Shown here piece by piece: positions 53,866 to 64,000 of a stretch of DNA of 64,000 nucleotides (the stretch's first letter is position 1; each line of letters opens with the position of its first letter). The notes under the pieces were generated by a model. It saw only the letters and a program-made list of their open reading frames with translations. It made no database searches and had not been told where the DNA came from. The position numbers and the translations under genes were made by a program. The stretch lies in contig SVGL01000001.1 of assembly GCA_015056325.1 (NCBI GenBank), positions 186,001 through 250,000 of the forward strand, read 5' to 3'. This stretch comes from Clostridiales bacterium (lineage in GTDB: Bacteria > Bacillota > Clostridia > Christensenellales > Aristaeellaceae).

Positions 53866-55929
53866 GTGAATTGCCTTGAAAACCGTGAATTGTCATGGCT
53901 CCGCTTCAACGAGCGGGTGCTGGAGGAGGCTGAGGACGAGCGCGTGCCGCTGTGCGAGCGACTGTCCTTCCTGTCCATCTTCCAGAGTAATCTGGATGAG
54001 TTCTTCATGGTGCGTATTGGCTCATTGCATGACCAGATGCTGCTGGACAAGGAGTCTCGCGAGAATAAGACTCGCATGACCCCCGGCGAGCAGATCGATG
54101 CATGCATCAGCCGTATTCGCGAAATGTGCCATCGCAGAGACCGTACCTATGCTGCGATGCTGGAAAAGCTGCACGAGCAGGGCGTCAGCATCGTCAACTT
54201 CCGCGAGATCAGCCAGGAGAGCAGCGATTACCTGAAAGCGATGTTCCGCAGGGAGTTCCTGCCGCTGTTGTCCACCTACATCGTGAGCAAGAAAATGACC
54301 TTCCCCTTCCTGAAAAATAGGGATATCTATGCTGTGGCGGTGCTGGGCGGTAAGGGCGATAAAAAAGGCGACAAGCAGAAGATCGGCATCGTACCCTGTG
54401 GCACGGGCGTGTTCCCGCGGCTGATTGCTATTCCGGAGCGGACGGGCTGCTTCATGCTGGCGGAGGAGCTGATTCTGCATTTCTTGCCGGAGCTTTTTCC
54501 GGGTTACAAGGTGGTTTCGAAGACCCTTGCGCGCATCACCCGCAGTGCGGACATTGACGCCGATGCGGTGTACGACGAGGATCTCAACTACCGCGATCAC
54601 ATGGCAGAGGTGGTCAAGCTCCGCCAGAAGCTGTGCCCGGTGCGTCTGGAGCTCTCCCGACAGATTGACGAGGGTATCATCAAACGGCTCTGTGCTGCGC
54701 TGAAGCTCAGCATGGATCGGGTATATGAGTATGACACTCCTCTTGACGTCAGCTTCCTCTTTGGCATTCAGGACAACCTGCGCAGCCATGCTGAACTGTT
54801 TTATGCGCCCCGGCATCCCCAGAAGACGCCGGATCTTGATATGAACCGGCCCATCATGGATCAGATTGCCGAGAAGGATGTGCTGCTGCACTATCCCTAC
54901 CAGTCCATCCGCCCCTTCCTGAACATGCTGACCCAGGCAGCCCACGATCCAACGGTGACCTCCATCCGCATGACGCTCTACCGCCTGGCGCGAGATTCCA
55001 AGGTGGTGGAGGCCTTGGTGGAGGCAGCTGAAAACGGTAAGCAGGTGGATGTGCTTGTGGAGCTCAAGGCCCGCTTTGACGAGGAGAACAACATCGAGTG
55101 GAGCCGTCGCCTGGAGCGGGCAGGCTGCCATGTCATTTACGGCGTGGAAAGGCTGAAGGTGCACTCCAAGCTGTGCCTGATCACCCGCGAAACGCATGCC
55201 GGCCGCCAGTACATCACCCAGATTGGCACGGGCAACTACAACGAGAAGACTGCTCGCCTGTACACCGATATCAGCTACATGACAGCCCGGGAGGAAATCG
55301 GTCTGGATGCCATGGCAGTCTTTGAGGCGCTGCTGGAGGGTGAAACCGTCGACCATACGCAGACGCTGATGGTTGCGCCCCACTGCCTGCAGAACAAGCT
55401 GATGGACTTGATTGATGGAGAGATTGCCAAGGTCAAGGCAGGCCGGAAGGGCCTCATCCGCCTGAAGATGAACAGCCTGACTGACAAGACGCTTATCGAC
55501 AAGCTGATTGAAGCGTCCCAGGCAGGCGTGCAGATCGACATGATCGTCCGCGGTATCTGCTGCCTGCGGGGCGGCGTAGTGGGGGAGACAGACAACATCC
55601 GCATTATCAGCGTGGTGGGTCGCTTCTTGGAGCATAGCCGCATCTACATTTTCGGCGTCGGCCCGGATGCGAAGGTATTCATCTCCTCTGCCGACTGGAT
55701 GACCCGCAATACCCTGCGCCGTGTTGAAATCGCGACGCCCATCCTGGATGAAGGATGCATGTTCCGGCTGGAACGCATCTTCGATGTGATGTGGCACGAC
55801 AATGTGCAAGCCCGCGAGCAGCAGCCTGACGGTAACTATCGCCGCCGTTATCCGGGTGTGAATGCGCCTGTGAGCAGTCAGAACTGGCTTTATGACGAGG
55901 CGTACCGTATGGCAGCACAAATCAAGTGA
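53866..55929 (+). CDS. ppk1: polyphosphate kinase 1
   Basis: NRELSWLRFNERVLEEA; ELKARFDEENNIEWSRRLERAGCHVIYGVERLKVHSKLCLITR; GTG start. Confidence 0.95.
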   Translation: MNCLENRELSWLRFNERVLEEAEDERVPLCERLSFLSIFQSNLDEFFMVRIGSLHDQMLLDKESRENKTRMTPGEQIDACISRIREMCHRRDRTYAAMLEKLHEQGVSIVNFREISQESSDYLKAMFRREFLPLLSTYIVSKKMTFPFLKNRDIYAVAVLGGKGDKKGDKQKIGIVPCGTGVFPRLIAIPERTGCFMLAEELILHFLPELFPGYKVVSKTLARITRSADIDADAVYDEDLNYRDHMAEVVKLRQKLCPVRLELSRQIDEGIIKRLCAALKLSMDRVYEYDTPLDVSFLFGIQDNLRSHAELFYAPRHPQKTPDLDMNRPIMDQIAEKDVLLHYPYQSIRPFLNMLTQAAHDPTVTSIRMTLYRLARDSKVVEALVEAAENGKQVDVLVELKARFDEENNIEWSRRLERAGCHVIYGVERLKVHSKLCLITRETHAGRQYITQIGTGNYNEKTARLYTDISYMTAREEIGLDAMAVFEALLEGETVDHTQTLMVAPHCLQNKLMDLIDGEIAKVKAGRKGLIRLKMNSLTDKTLIDKLIEASQAGVQIDMIVRGICCLRGGVVGETDNIRIISVVGRFLEHSRIYIFGVGPDAKVFISSADWMTRNTLRRVEIATPILDEGCMFRLERIFDVMWHDNVQAREQQPDGNYRRRYPGVNAPVSSQNWLYDEAYRMAAQIK

Positions 55930-55930
55930 C

Positions 55931-55967
55931 ACAAAAACGGACTGGCCGCCATGGTCAGTCCGTTTGC
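55931..55967. terminator. bidirectional terminator between ppk1 and hemW
   Basis: AAAAACGGACTG-gccgccatggt-CAGTCCGTTT. Confidence 0.75.
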
Positions 55968-57116
55968 TTATTCGGTTGCCTCCATGATTTCCACGAGGAT
56001 GGCGTTCTGAACATCCATGCCGCGGCGGGTGAGGGCCCAGTATCCACCCTGATGGTGGAGCAGACCCCGTTTCTCCTGCTGGCGGAAGATATCGCCGCAG
56101 TAATCATCCAGCGTGACGCCGTGCATGGCAGCGAAATCGGCCTCGGAGACACCGCGTGTCATCCGTAAGCCAAGCATCAGGGATTCAAAGCGTGCGTCTT
56201 CCGGCAGGAGGGAAACCCGCTCCCGGCGGCGCCATGCCTGCTCGGTTGCCATGGAGATATATTCGCGGATGCTGGCGGGGTTGGTCAACCTGAGCCCGCC
56301 GCTCTTCGTTTGGAGGAAGGAGGATGCTGATGCGCCGAGCCCGATGTAGGGTACTCGCGTCCAGTAACCGATATTATGCTGGCATTCCCGGCCCGGCTTA
56401 GCAAAATTGCTGATCTCATACTGCTTGTAGCCATGCCGCGCCAAGGTGTGCAGCGCGTCATCGTACATTTCGCGCTCGTCGGCTTCGTCAGGAAGAGCAA
56501 GCCGTCCTGTGTCCAGGTCACGCTTAAGGGGCGTTCCGTCCTCCGGAATGAGTCCGTAGCAGCTTATGTGCTCCACCTTCAGGGCGAGGGCAGCTTCAAG
56601 GGATTCCCGCCACATCTCCGGGGATTGTCCGGGCAGGCCGAACATCAGGTCAACGCTCAGGTTGCCGATCCCCATGCGGCGGGCAAGCTGTACCGACTCC
56701 ACCACATCGGCGTGGCCGTGGATGCGGCCAAGCGTCCGCAGCAGCTCCTGTTGCGCAGCCTGCATTCCCATGGAAAGGCGGTTCACACCGCCGGAATTGG
56801 CGGTTTCCAGCCATTCAGCTGTCAGGGTACCTGGGTTGGCCTCGGAAGTGAATTCGATGCCTGCAGGGATGTTAAACCGCTCGTGCAGACCGGTCAGCAG
56901 CTTGCACAGCAGCTCAGCAGGCAGGGTGGAGGGGGTTCCGCCGCCGATAAACACAGTTTGGAGTGGCTCGTCCTTGGCATAATCAGTCATGGCGTCCGCC
57001 TCTCGGAGCAGCGCGTCCACATAGGCGGCCATGGTGCCTTCCTGCCCGGAGTAGGAGGCAAAATCGCAGTATCGGCACTTCTGTCGGCAGTAGGGGATGT
57101 GGATGTAGAGTTCCAT
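55968..57116 (-). CDS. hemW: HemW-like radical SAM (coproporphyrinogen III oxidase family)
   Basis: LYIHIPYCRQKCRYCDFAS; FIGGGTPSTLPAELL; RLSMGMQAAQQELLRTLGRIH. Confidence 0.92.
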   Translation of the reverse strand: MELYIHIPYCRQKCRYCDFASYSGQEGTMAAYVDALLREADAMTDYAKDEPLQTVFIGGGTPSTLPAELLCKLLTGLHERFNIPAGIEFTSEANPGTLTAEWLETANSGGVNRLSMGMQAAQQELLRTLGRIHGHADVVESVQLARRMGIGNLSVDLMFGLPGQSPEMWRESLEAALALKVEHISCYGLIPEDGTPLKRDLDTGRLALPDEADEREMYDDALHTLARHGYKQYEISNFAKPGRECQHNIGYWTRVPYIGLGASASSFLQTKSGGLRLTNPASIREYISMATEQAWRRRERVSLLPEDARFESLMLGLRMTRGVSEADFAAMHGVTLDDYCGDIFRQQEKRGLLHHQGGYWALTRRGMDVQNAILVEIMEATE

Positions 57117-57189
57117 AGCTCACCTTAACAAAATTACACTTGGCAAAACTCGATTCATAGGGTATAATGGCTAAAAGGAGGTTGTACAA

Positions 57190-57549
57190 ATGGAGGCAAT
57201 TGTTCATTTTCTTGAGGATGTAGTGCATTTTGCAGCACAGATTGGCATCACGCTTACGGAGATGGCGGGTATCGCTATCCTGCTGATCACGGTGGCCAAG
57301 GCAATCGTAGGGTACTTCCGCAAGAGCGAGCATCTGCGTCTGGATCTGGCGGAGGGCATCGCCCTGGCGCTGGAATTCAAGCTGGGCGGCGAGGTGCTGC
57401 GTACCGTTATCGTCCGCGAATGGACGGAGCTGCTGATCCTGGGCGCGATCATCGCGCTGCGCGGTGCTCTGACGCTGCTGATTCACTGGGAAATCAGCGT
57501 GGAAGAGAAGCGCGAAAAGGCCATGCTGGAGGAGCATCAAAAGGACTGA
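57190..57549 (+). CDS. DUF1622 family membrane protein
   Basis: LRLDLAEGIALALEFKLGGEVLRTVIVREWTELLILGAIIALRGALTLLIHWEI. Confidence 0.85.
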   Translation: MEAIVHFLEDVVHFAAQIGITLTEMAGIAILLITVAKAIVGYFRKSEHLRLDLAEGIALALEFKLGGEVLRTVIVREWTELLILGAIIALRGALTLLIHWEISVEEKREKAMLEEHQKD

Positions 57550-58178
57550 CGGTATTCCTCCACCACACCGGGAACCGCCAGATTAATGACCGGCACATCC
57601 TGGGAGATGGCGTAGCGCACGGTGGATAGGGTTCCGCCATGCAGTCGCGACATATAGGCCACGCACAGATAGCTGCGATCCACCATATAGGCGTTGCGGG
57701 CCTGCATGCACCCATCGTAATAGCGGGGGGAGAGCACACGGGTCTCATCGCTGGCATAAAGCAGACGCTCGTAATGCGAGCAGTCTGCTTTTTTCCATTT
57801 GGAACTCTGGTCAGCGCAGGGCAGGCAGAAGATCAACCGCACATCCGGATGCATCCGGCGCAGCTCAACTACCCGTTCTGCTGCGTAAAGATCAAAGCCC
57901 AGCGCACCGCCGCAGAGAAAATCACGATATCCCTGGGTATAGAGGAGCTCCAGCAGCTCAGTCAGCTGCGAAAGGGCAGGATCGTCTGTCTTTCCCAGAA
58001 CCCGGTGACCGGTGAAGCAGACGGTGTGCTCGCGATTCGTGCGGGTGCGCAGCTCGTAGGGATCAACCTCACCGTCTGCTGCATTGAAAGAAGGCGGCTG
58101 ACGAAGTACGTCAGCCGCGTTTGCTTGTTCAGGATGATTGCGCGGCCCTTGCCATGGGAAACGCCTGAAGGTCGGCAT
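57537..58178 (-). CDS. SLOG family protein (DUF1273-like)
   Basis: VCFTGHRVLGKTDD ... YRDFLCGGALGFDLYAAERVVELRRMHPDVRLIFCLP. Confidence 0.82.
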   Translation of the reverse strand: MPTFRRFPWQGPRNHPEQANAADVLRQPPSFNAADGEVDPYELRTRTNREHTVCFTGHRVLGKTDDPALSQLTELLELLYTQGYRDFLCGGALGFDLYAAERVVELRRMHPDVRLIFCLPCADQSSKWKKADCSHYERLLYASDETRVLSPRYYDGCMQARNAYMVDRSYLCVAYMSRLHGGTLSTVRYAISQDVPVINLAVPGVVEEYRQSF

Positions 58179-58204
58179 GGTTGACCTCCTTTGGTTGGTG
58201 TGGA

Positions 58205-60010
58205 TCAGTCTGCATCCATCTTAAGCACGGCAAGGAAGGCCTCGGAGGGTACCTGCACGGTACCGAACTGGCGCATGCGCTTCTTGCCTTCCTTTTGCTT
58301 CTCCAGCAGCTTCTTCTTACGGGTGATGTCACCGCCGTAGCACTTGGCGAGCACATCCTTGCGCATGGCCTTGACGGTCTCGCGGGCGATGACCTTGCCG
58401 CCGATGGCAGCCTGGATCGGAATCTCGAACATCTGGCGCGGGATGACGTCCTTGAGCTTCTCGGCGATGTTGCGGCCGCGGCCATAGGCCTTGTCGCGGT
58501 GGCAGATGATGGAGAACGCGTCGCACAGGTCGCCGTTGAGCAGGATATCAAGCTTCACCAGATCGCTCTCCCGGTAGTCCTTGAGCTCATAGTCGAAGGA
58601 CGCATAGCCGCGGCTGCGGGATTTGATCTGATCGAAGAACTCGAAGATGATCTCGTTCAGCGGCAGCTCGTAGTGGAGACGGATGCGGCTGCCCTCGTAC
58701 TGCATGTCCAGGAAGATGCCGCGCTTGTCCTGGCACAGATCCATGATCGCGCCGACAGAGTCCTGAGGGGTGTAGATCGTCGCGCTGACGAAGGGCTCCT
58801 CCATCATGCTGATCTCGCCTATCGGCGGCAGGTTGGAGGGGTTGTCGATGTTGACGACCGTGCCGTCAGTCTTGGTGACGCGGTAGATAACGCTGGGGGC
58901 GGTGGTGACCAGGTTCAGGTCCCACTCGCGCTCCAGGCGGGTGGTGATGATGTCCATGTGGAGCAGGCCCAGGAAGCCGCAGCGGAAGCCGTAGCCCAGT
59001 GCCACGGAGGTCTCCGGCTCAAAGGACAGGGAAGCGTCGTTCATGCGCAGCTTCTCCAGGGCATCCTTGAGGGCAGGGTAGTCCGCGCCGTCAGCGGGGT
59101 ATACGCCGCAGTACACCATAGGGGTCACCTGACGGTAGCCGGGCAGGGGGTCCGCTGCCGGACTGGCGGCATTGGTGATCGTATCACCGACGCGGGTCTC
59201 GCGCACGTCCTTGATGGAGGCAGCCACATAGCCGACGTCGCCGGGCTTGAGCTCAGCGCAGGCCTGATAACCGGGATTGAAGGTACCCACCTCGACGATG
59301 TCGAACTCGCCGCCGGTGGCCATCAGGCGCATGCGCATACCGGCCTTGAGGGTGCCTTCCTTCACGCGGACAAAGCAGATCGCGCCGCGGTAGTTATCAT
59401 AGAACGCATCGAAGATCAGTGCCTGCAGGGGAGCGTTCTCATCGCCTGAGGGGGCGGGGACGTACTCCACCACAGCTTCCAACACATCCTGAATGTTCAG
59501 ACCGGTCTTGGCGCTGACACAGGGCGCATAGGAGGCGTCCAGGCCGATGACGTCTTCGATCTCCGCCTTGACCTCCTCTGGCTGAGCGCTGGGCAGGTCG
59601 ATCTTGTTGATCACGGGGATGATTTCCAGGTCGGCGTCCAGGGCCATGTACACATTGGCCAGGGTCTGAGCCTCGATGCCCTGGGTGGCGTCCACCACCA
59701 GCAGCGCGCCTTCACAGGCGGCCAGGGCACGGCTGACCTCATAGGTGAAGTCCACATGGCCGGGGGTGTCGATCAGGTTCAGGGTGTAGGTTTCGCCGTC
59801 CTTGGCTGTGTACTGCATGTTGACGGCCTTGGATTTGATGGTGATGCCGCGCTCCCGCTCCAGCTCCATGGAGTCCAGGATCTGCTCGGTCATTTCACGC
59901 TTCTCGAAAACGCCGGTCATCTCCAGGATGCGGTCCGCCAGGGTGGACTTGCCGTGGTCGATGTGGGCGATGATGCAGAAGTTGCGAATCTTTGAAAGTC
60001 TGTCGGACAA
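58205..60010 (-). CDS. lepA: elongation factor 4
   Basis: [72 protein letters not shown]. Confidence 0.97.
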   Translation of the reverse strand: MSDRLSKIRNFCIIAHIDHGKSTLADRILEMTGVFEKREMTEQILDSMELERERGITIKSKAVNMQYTAKDGETYTLNLIDTPGHVDFTYEVSRALAACEGALLVVDATQGIEAQTLANVYMALDADLEIIPVINKIDLPSAQPEEVKAEIEDVIGLDASYAPCVSAKTGLNIQDVLEAVVEYVPAPSGDENAPLQALIFDAFYDNYRGAICFVRVKEGTLKAGMRMRLMATGGEFDIVEVGTFNPGYQACAELKPGDVGYVAASIKDVRETRVGDTITNAASPAADPLPGYRQVTPMVYCGVYPADGADYPALKDALEKLRMNDASLSFEPETSVALGYGFRCGFLGLLHMDIITTRLEREWDLNLVTTAPSVIYRVTKTDGTVVNIDNPSNLPPIGEISMMEEPFVSATIYTPQDSVGAIMDLCQDKRGIFLDMQYEGSRIRLHYELPLNEIIFEFFDQIKSRSRGYASFDYELKDYRESDLVKLDILLNGDLCDAFSIICHRDKAYGRGRNIAEKLKDVIPRQMFEIPIQAAIGGKVIARETVKAMRKDVLAKCYGGDITRKKKLLEKQKEGKKRMRQFGTVQVPSEAFLAVLKMDAD

Positions 60011-60175
60011 AGTCGTAGCCTCCGTTCAAATGGGCATATCAATACAGTATATATTCTAACGTATTTTACGGCGGAATGCAAGGCGTTCCTTCATAATTTC
60101 TTTCGCTGCAGGAATGGGGACGGAAATCGGGTGTGGATTCTGTGAAATAATTCTCAAAATTGTTTTTTTTATGTA

Positions 60176-60204
60176 TTCACAAATGGAAGAAAATCTGCTA
60201 TAAT
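60176..60204 (+). promoter_or_regulatory. sigma-A-like promoter of flavoprotein gene
   Basis: TTCACA-N17-TATAAT. Confidence 0.55.
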
Positions 60205-60260
60205 ATTTCCTGGTGCGAGGAAATACTTCGCAACATAAAACGAAAGGGGATACACTCCAA

Positions 60261-62162
60261 ATGAAGCGTATCATTGCGACCCTGCTTTCTCTGGCGCTGG
60301 TGCTGACCACCCTGGTCGTGCCCGCCATGGCTGAGACTGCTGATGCCGACATCATCGTTGTCGGTGCTGGCGGCGCTGGCCTCTCCGCCGCTCTGGCTGC
60401 TGCCGAAGCTGGCGCTGAGAAGGTCATCGTTCTGGAGATGACCGCCAAGACCGGCGGCGCTCTGAACTTCACCTCCGGCTCCATGTCCGCTGCCGGTACC
60501 ATCATCCAGAAGGAAGAGGGTATCGAGGACACCGTCGAGTCCTACATTGCTGACATCATCAACAATGGCGACGACTTCGGCGGCAAGCCCAACAAGGAAC
60601 TGATCGAGGTCTATGCCAACAACGCCACTGAGGTGTTTGACTGGCTGTACGAGAATGGCGTCAAGGATATGTTCCGCCCCGGCGCTGCCCGCGCTGTGTT
60701 TGCTCCCGAGCATGCTCTGTACTCCGTGCCCCGTACCTACAAGCCTTCTGCACCCGAGGGATACAAGTCTGCGTCCCATGCCGTTCTGGACAAGCTGGTC
60801 AATGCTGACGGCCGCATCGAGGTCATCACCCTGACCACCGCCAAGGAACTGATCGCCAACGAGAAGGGCCAGATCATCGGCGTGAAGGCTGTGGGCCCCA
60901 ACGGCGAGGTCGAATACACCTCCAAGAAGGGCGTCATCGTCTGCACCGGCGGCTACTCCTCCAACAGCAAGCTGATGGGGCAGTACGCTCCCGAGGGCGA
61001 GTACTACCTGGCTGGCGGCGCTCCCGGCGCTGACGGCTACGGCATCTACATGATGCAGAAGGTTGGCGCTGGCGTGACCGGCATGGATTGCATCCCCACC
61101 TTCCCCATGGGCATGATCTCCCGTACCGATCCCACCAAGGGCCAGATCGCTTCCACCTACACCTGGAAGGCTGGCGCCATCACCGTTAACAAGAATGGCG
61201 AGCGCTTCTGCAACGAGACCGAGGATGTCGTTTCCATCCGTGAGGTCGCTCTGGAGAAGCAGCCCGAGGCTGTTCTGTACGACATCTACACCGATAAGAT
61301 CCTGGCTGATCTGAACGCTGCCGGCGGCGCGGTGTTCATGAACTTCTACTTCTACGAGGGCGGCGCTGGCGATCACGTGATGTACAAGGCCGACACCATC
61401 GAGGGTCTGGCTGCCGAGATCGGCGTGCCTGCTGAGAACCTGGTCAAGACCGTTGCTGACTACAACGCTGCTGTTGACGCTGGCGTTGACACTGCTTTCG
61501 GCCGTAAGCTGGATGGCACCGACGGCAACTACAACCTGGCCATCAACAAGATCGAGGGCGAGAAGTTCTACGCCATCCGTCTGCACGCTCTGTGTGTCAT
61601 GACCCTGGGCGGCGTGACTGCCAATGCGAACATGCAGGTTCTGGACGAGACCAACAATGTCATCCCCGGCCTGTATGCGGCTGGCGAGTGCGTCGGCGGC
61701 ATCTGGGGCAAGTTCGTCTCCGGCGGCACCGGCGTTATGGGCCCCATCGTCTTCGGCCGCATCGCTGCTCAGCACGCCATGGCCAACGAGATGGGCGAGG
61801 GCTACCGCGTCCACGAGGCTCTGGACATTCTGGATGCCTCCCTGTTCGAGAAGGAGACCTCTTCCGAGGCTAAGTTCGACATGACCAAGGCTCTGAAGGA
61901 CGGCGAGTACACCGGTGCTGTGATCGGCCACAACGGCGGCGACCTGACTGTGAAGGTTGTCATCGCTGGCGGCAAGATCGCCTCTGTTGAGGTCGTCTCC
62001 CACACCGAGACCCCCGGCATCTCCGATGCTCCCATCGCCTCCGTGCCCGCTGCCATCGTCGCCGGCAACACCGTTGACGTTGACACCGTGGCTGGCGCGA
62101 CTGTCACCTCCAACGCCATCATCGATGCCGTTGTGAAGTGCCTGGAGCAGGCTGCCAACTAA
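60261..62162 (+). CDS. exported FAD-dependent reductase (flavocytochrome c / fumarate-urocanate reductase family) with C-terminal FMN-binding domain
   Basis: Sec signal MKRIIATLLSLALVLTTLVVPAMA; DIIVVGAGGAGLSAALAAAEAG; C-terminal DTVAGATVTSNAIIDAV FMN-bd motif. Confidence 0.88.
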   Translation: MKRIIATLLSLALVLTTLVVPAMAETADADIIVVGAGGAGLSAALAAAEAGAEKVIVLEMTAKTGGALNFTSGSMSAAGTIIQKEEGIEDTVESYIADIINNGDDFGGKPNKELIEVYANNATEVFDWLYENGVKDMFRPGAARAVFAPEHALYSVPRTYKPSAPEGYKSASHAVLDKLVNADGRIEVITLTTAKELIANEKGQIIGVKAVGPNGEVEYTSKKGVIVCTGGYSSNSKLMGQYAPEGEYYLAGGAPGADGYGIYMMQKVGAGVTGMDCIPTFPMGMISRTDPTKGQIASTYTWKAGAITVNKNGERFCNETEDVVSIREVALEKQPEAVLYDIYTDKILADLNAAGGAVFMNFYFYEGGAGDHVMYKADTIEGLAAEIGVPAENLVKTVADYNAAVDAGVDTAFGRKLDGTDGNYNLAINKIEGEKFYAIRLHALCVMTLGGVTANANMQVLDETNNVIPGLYAAGECVGGIWGKFVSGGTGVMGPIVFGRIAAQHAMANEMGEGYRVHEALDILDASLFEKETSSEAKFDMTKALKDGEYTGAVIGHNGGDLTVKVVIAGGKIASVEVVSHTETPGISDAPIASVPAAIVAGNTVDVDTVAGATVTSNAIIDAVVKCLEQAAN

Positions 62163-62288
62163 TTCACAACTGAATTAGCCTTTCTGGACTCCTCTGTGGA
62201 AGCAGGGGAGTCCATTTATGTTGAATTGTAAAATGTGCTGTGGATGATTGACGCAGGGGCATGTCTGTGATATTCTGCCAACAAAGGA

Positions 62289-62795
62289 GTGATCGCGATG
62301 AAACGACGCATGACAGCTTTGGCTGTTTTGATGATCTGTTTGCTGCCCATAACAGCTTCGGCGAATTCTTCCTGGCGGTGGCTGAGTGAAACCCGGCCTT
62401 ACGATGTGCTGCCCTTTGTGGCAGTCATTACGATTGCCATTGAAACGGCGGCGATGTGGTATGTGCTGGGGAAGCAGCATCTGGTGAGAATCGCTGTCGC
62501 TGTGGTGATTGCGAATTTGCTGTCTTTTGCGGCGCCGTATCTGTGGATGAATTTTGAAATGCATGTCGAGGCGCTGAAGTCCTTCTCCTGGTTGATGGAG
62601 AACGGGCATTATTATACGGTCGGTTGTGTATATTTGTGCATGACGCTGATGATTGAAGTGCCAGTGGTATTTCTTACGCTGCGAAAACATACGGGTAACA
62701 AGTGGCGGTTTCTGCTGACCGTTGTTGGCTCAAACGCATTGACCACCCTGATCACCGCAGCCGCGGAACGCATTTTCTGCTACGGACATGGATAA
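62289..62795 (+). CDS. small multi-TM membrane protein, unknown function
   Basis: Signal/TM-rich ORF with AAAGGAGTGATCGCGATG start context. Confidence 0.6.
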   Translation: MIAMKRRMTALAVLMICLLPITASANSSWRWLSETRPYDVLPFVAVITIAIETAAMWYVLGKQHLVRIAVAVVIANLLSFAAPYLWMNFEMHVEALKSFSWLMENGHYYTVGCVYLCMTLMIEVPVVFLTLRKHTGNKWRFLLTVVGSNALTTLITAAAERIFCYGHG

Positions 62796-62805
62796 AACAG
62801 CATAC

Positions 62806-62838
62806 CAAAAGGCTCCTCCTTGTGGAGGAGCCTTCTTG
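62806..62838. terminator. bidirectional terminator
   Basis: AAAAGGCTCCTCC-ttgt-GGAGGAGCCTTCTT. Confidence 0.75.
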
Positions 62839-62840
62839 CA

Positions 62841-63386
62841 TCACCGTTCACTTTTCAGCAGCGCATACCAGCAGGCGTCGCACACGCCCTGATTGTTCCA
62901 GTCGGACTGTCGCAGCGTGCCCTCGTACTTCATGCCGCACTTTTTCATCACGTCGCCGGAATGCGGATTGCGGGGGTCGTGGCGGGCCTCGATGCGGTCA
63001 TAGCCGACCTCATCAAAGAGGCAGTCCATCACGGCCTTGAGGGCCTCGCTGACAATGCCCATGTGCCACCAGTTCCGTCCGATGCAGTAGCCAATGTGTG
63101 CCTTGCCAACCCGGTCATCATGCTCCACCACGGCCATGCTGCCGATGGGCTGGCCGTCATACACGATGGCCCACTGGTAATAGTCAGGCGCCGCATAGTG
63201 GCTGATCCAGTCGTTACACACCCATTGGCTCACCTCGACGCTCCTGTGCGTCGGCCACGTGAGGAACTTCGTCACCTCCGGGTCGCTGGCCCAGTTGGCG
63301 AACATGGCTGGCGCGTCGTCCACGGTAAAGGGACGCAGGGTCAGCCGCGGCGTTGTGAGGATATGTGTGCCTTTGTGATTCACCAT
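62841..63386 (-). CDS. GNAT family N-acetyltransferase (RimJ/RimL type)
   Basis: LTTPRLTLRPFTVDDAPAMFANWASDPEVTKFLTW ... IEARHDPRNPHSGDVMKKCGMKYEG. Confidence 0.92.
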   Translation of the reverse strand: MVNHKGTHILTTPRLTLRPFTVDDAPAMFANWASDPEVTKFLTWPTHRSVEVSQWVCNDWISHYAAPDYYQWAIVYDGQPIGSMAVVEHDDRVGKAHIGYCIGRNWWHMGIVSEALKAVMDCLFDEVGYDRIEARHDPRNPHSGDVMKKCGMKYEGTLRQSDWNNQGVCDACWYALLKSER

Positions 63387-63440
63387 GGAAATCCCTCCTT
63401 GTACAGAAAAGCGCACAGGTTTCCCCGTGCGCTGTATGCA

Positions 63441-64000
63441 TTATTTCTTCTTGCTGCCGAGCTTGTTCTCGGTGCCCTTCAGCAGACGGCCGATGTTGGC
63501 ATGATGACGCCAGATCAGCAGCCCGGAGATAGCAATCACCCATACGATGACCAGCCAGTTTGCCCAGTTGGTGGCAATGACCATCACTGCGAACAGCGCC
63601 GCCAGAGTGATGGAACCCAAGGACACATACTTGGTGGTTGCGATTAGCGCGATGGCAACAACGTAACAGATGATCGCGGGGATGGGGAAGGTCATCAGCA
63701 TGACCGCCAGGGTAGAGGCTACGCCCTTGCCGCCCTTGAACTGGAAGAAGCAGGGCCAGTTGTGGCCGATGACGACCGCCAGACCAGCAACCATGGCGCC
63801 GTTGAGGTCCATCCAGACCCGGCCGATGATGCAGGCGATCAGTGCCTTCAGGATGTCCAGCACAAAGACGATCAGGCCGGTCTTCACGCCCATGACGCGC
63901 AGCACATTGGTAGCGCCGGTGTTCTTGCTGCCGACCTCGCGCAGATTCGGGCCGCCCTTGAGCTTGGCCACGATCATGCCGAAGGAGATGCTGCCCAGCA
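63441..64000 (-). CDS. plsY: glycerol-3-phosphate acyltransferase PlsY (5' end beyond window)
   Basis: LREVGSKNTGATNVLRVMG; VIGHNWPCFFQFKGGKGVASTLAV; reading frame stays open to the window edge. Confidence 0.93.
   Translation of the reverse strand, partial: LGSISFGMIVAKLKGGPNLREVGSKNTGATNVLRVMGVKTGLIVFVLDILKALIACIIGRVWMDLNGAMVAGLAVVIGHNWPCFFQFKGGKGVASTLAVMLMTFPIPAIICYVVAIALIATTKYVSLGSITLAALFAVMVIATNWANWLVIVWVIAISGLLIWRHHANIGRLLKGTENKLGSKKK

Noticed and set aside
57537-58178. SLOG-domain protein as a possible anti-phage nucleotide sensor
   Set aside because: It resembles the common DUF1273-type SLOG family, with no effector or defence genes next to it.
1-64000. Prophage, transposon, integron, secondary-metabolite or restriction-modification island
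   Set aside because: No integrase, transposase, capsid, NRPS/PKS or restriction/methylase ORFs were recognised on reading the ORF track.

Overview
The window is a dense bacterial chromosome segment from an endospore-forming Clostridia-like Firmicute; the exact taxon cannot be assigned from sequence alone. Most of it is core genome: spmA/spmB, hutP, cmk, plsC, an ispH-S1 fusion, purC, a c-di-AMP receptor, holB, ricT, a ferredoxin, three tandem tRNA-Lys(CUU), the mrnC-thyX-rlmB-yacP-sigH cluster, aroF, ygiQ, deoD, spoIIAA/AB, a two-component system with a small alarmone synthetase, tyrS, fakA, recG, ppk1, hemW, lepA and plsY. The main accessory block is about 15.8-31.9 kb. It holds a GH26/CBM35 secreted mannanase-like gene divergent from a 14-kb putative polysaccharide-uptake operon: a 971-aa membrane-tethered solute-binding protein with CBM-like modules, four permeases, an NHL/TPR membrane protein carrying a duplicated in-frame insert, Yip1, DUF5696, and a second solute-binding protein. 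No ABC ATPase is encoded there. Other points of interest: (i) an 807-bp in-frame tandem-duplicated insert bounded by 17/19-nt direct repeats in the NHL protein; (ii) divergent promoters that share one -35 element, between a Tyr T-box/aminotransferase/tyrS operon and a secreted SH3 protein; (iii) spoIIAA-spoIIAB without sigF, with a Spo0A-box/SigH-like promoter and a terminator-like hairpin that hides the Shine-Dalgarno; (iv) possible internal translation starts inside two fusion genes. No CRISPR arrays, transposases or prophage were seen.
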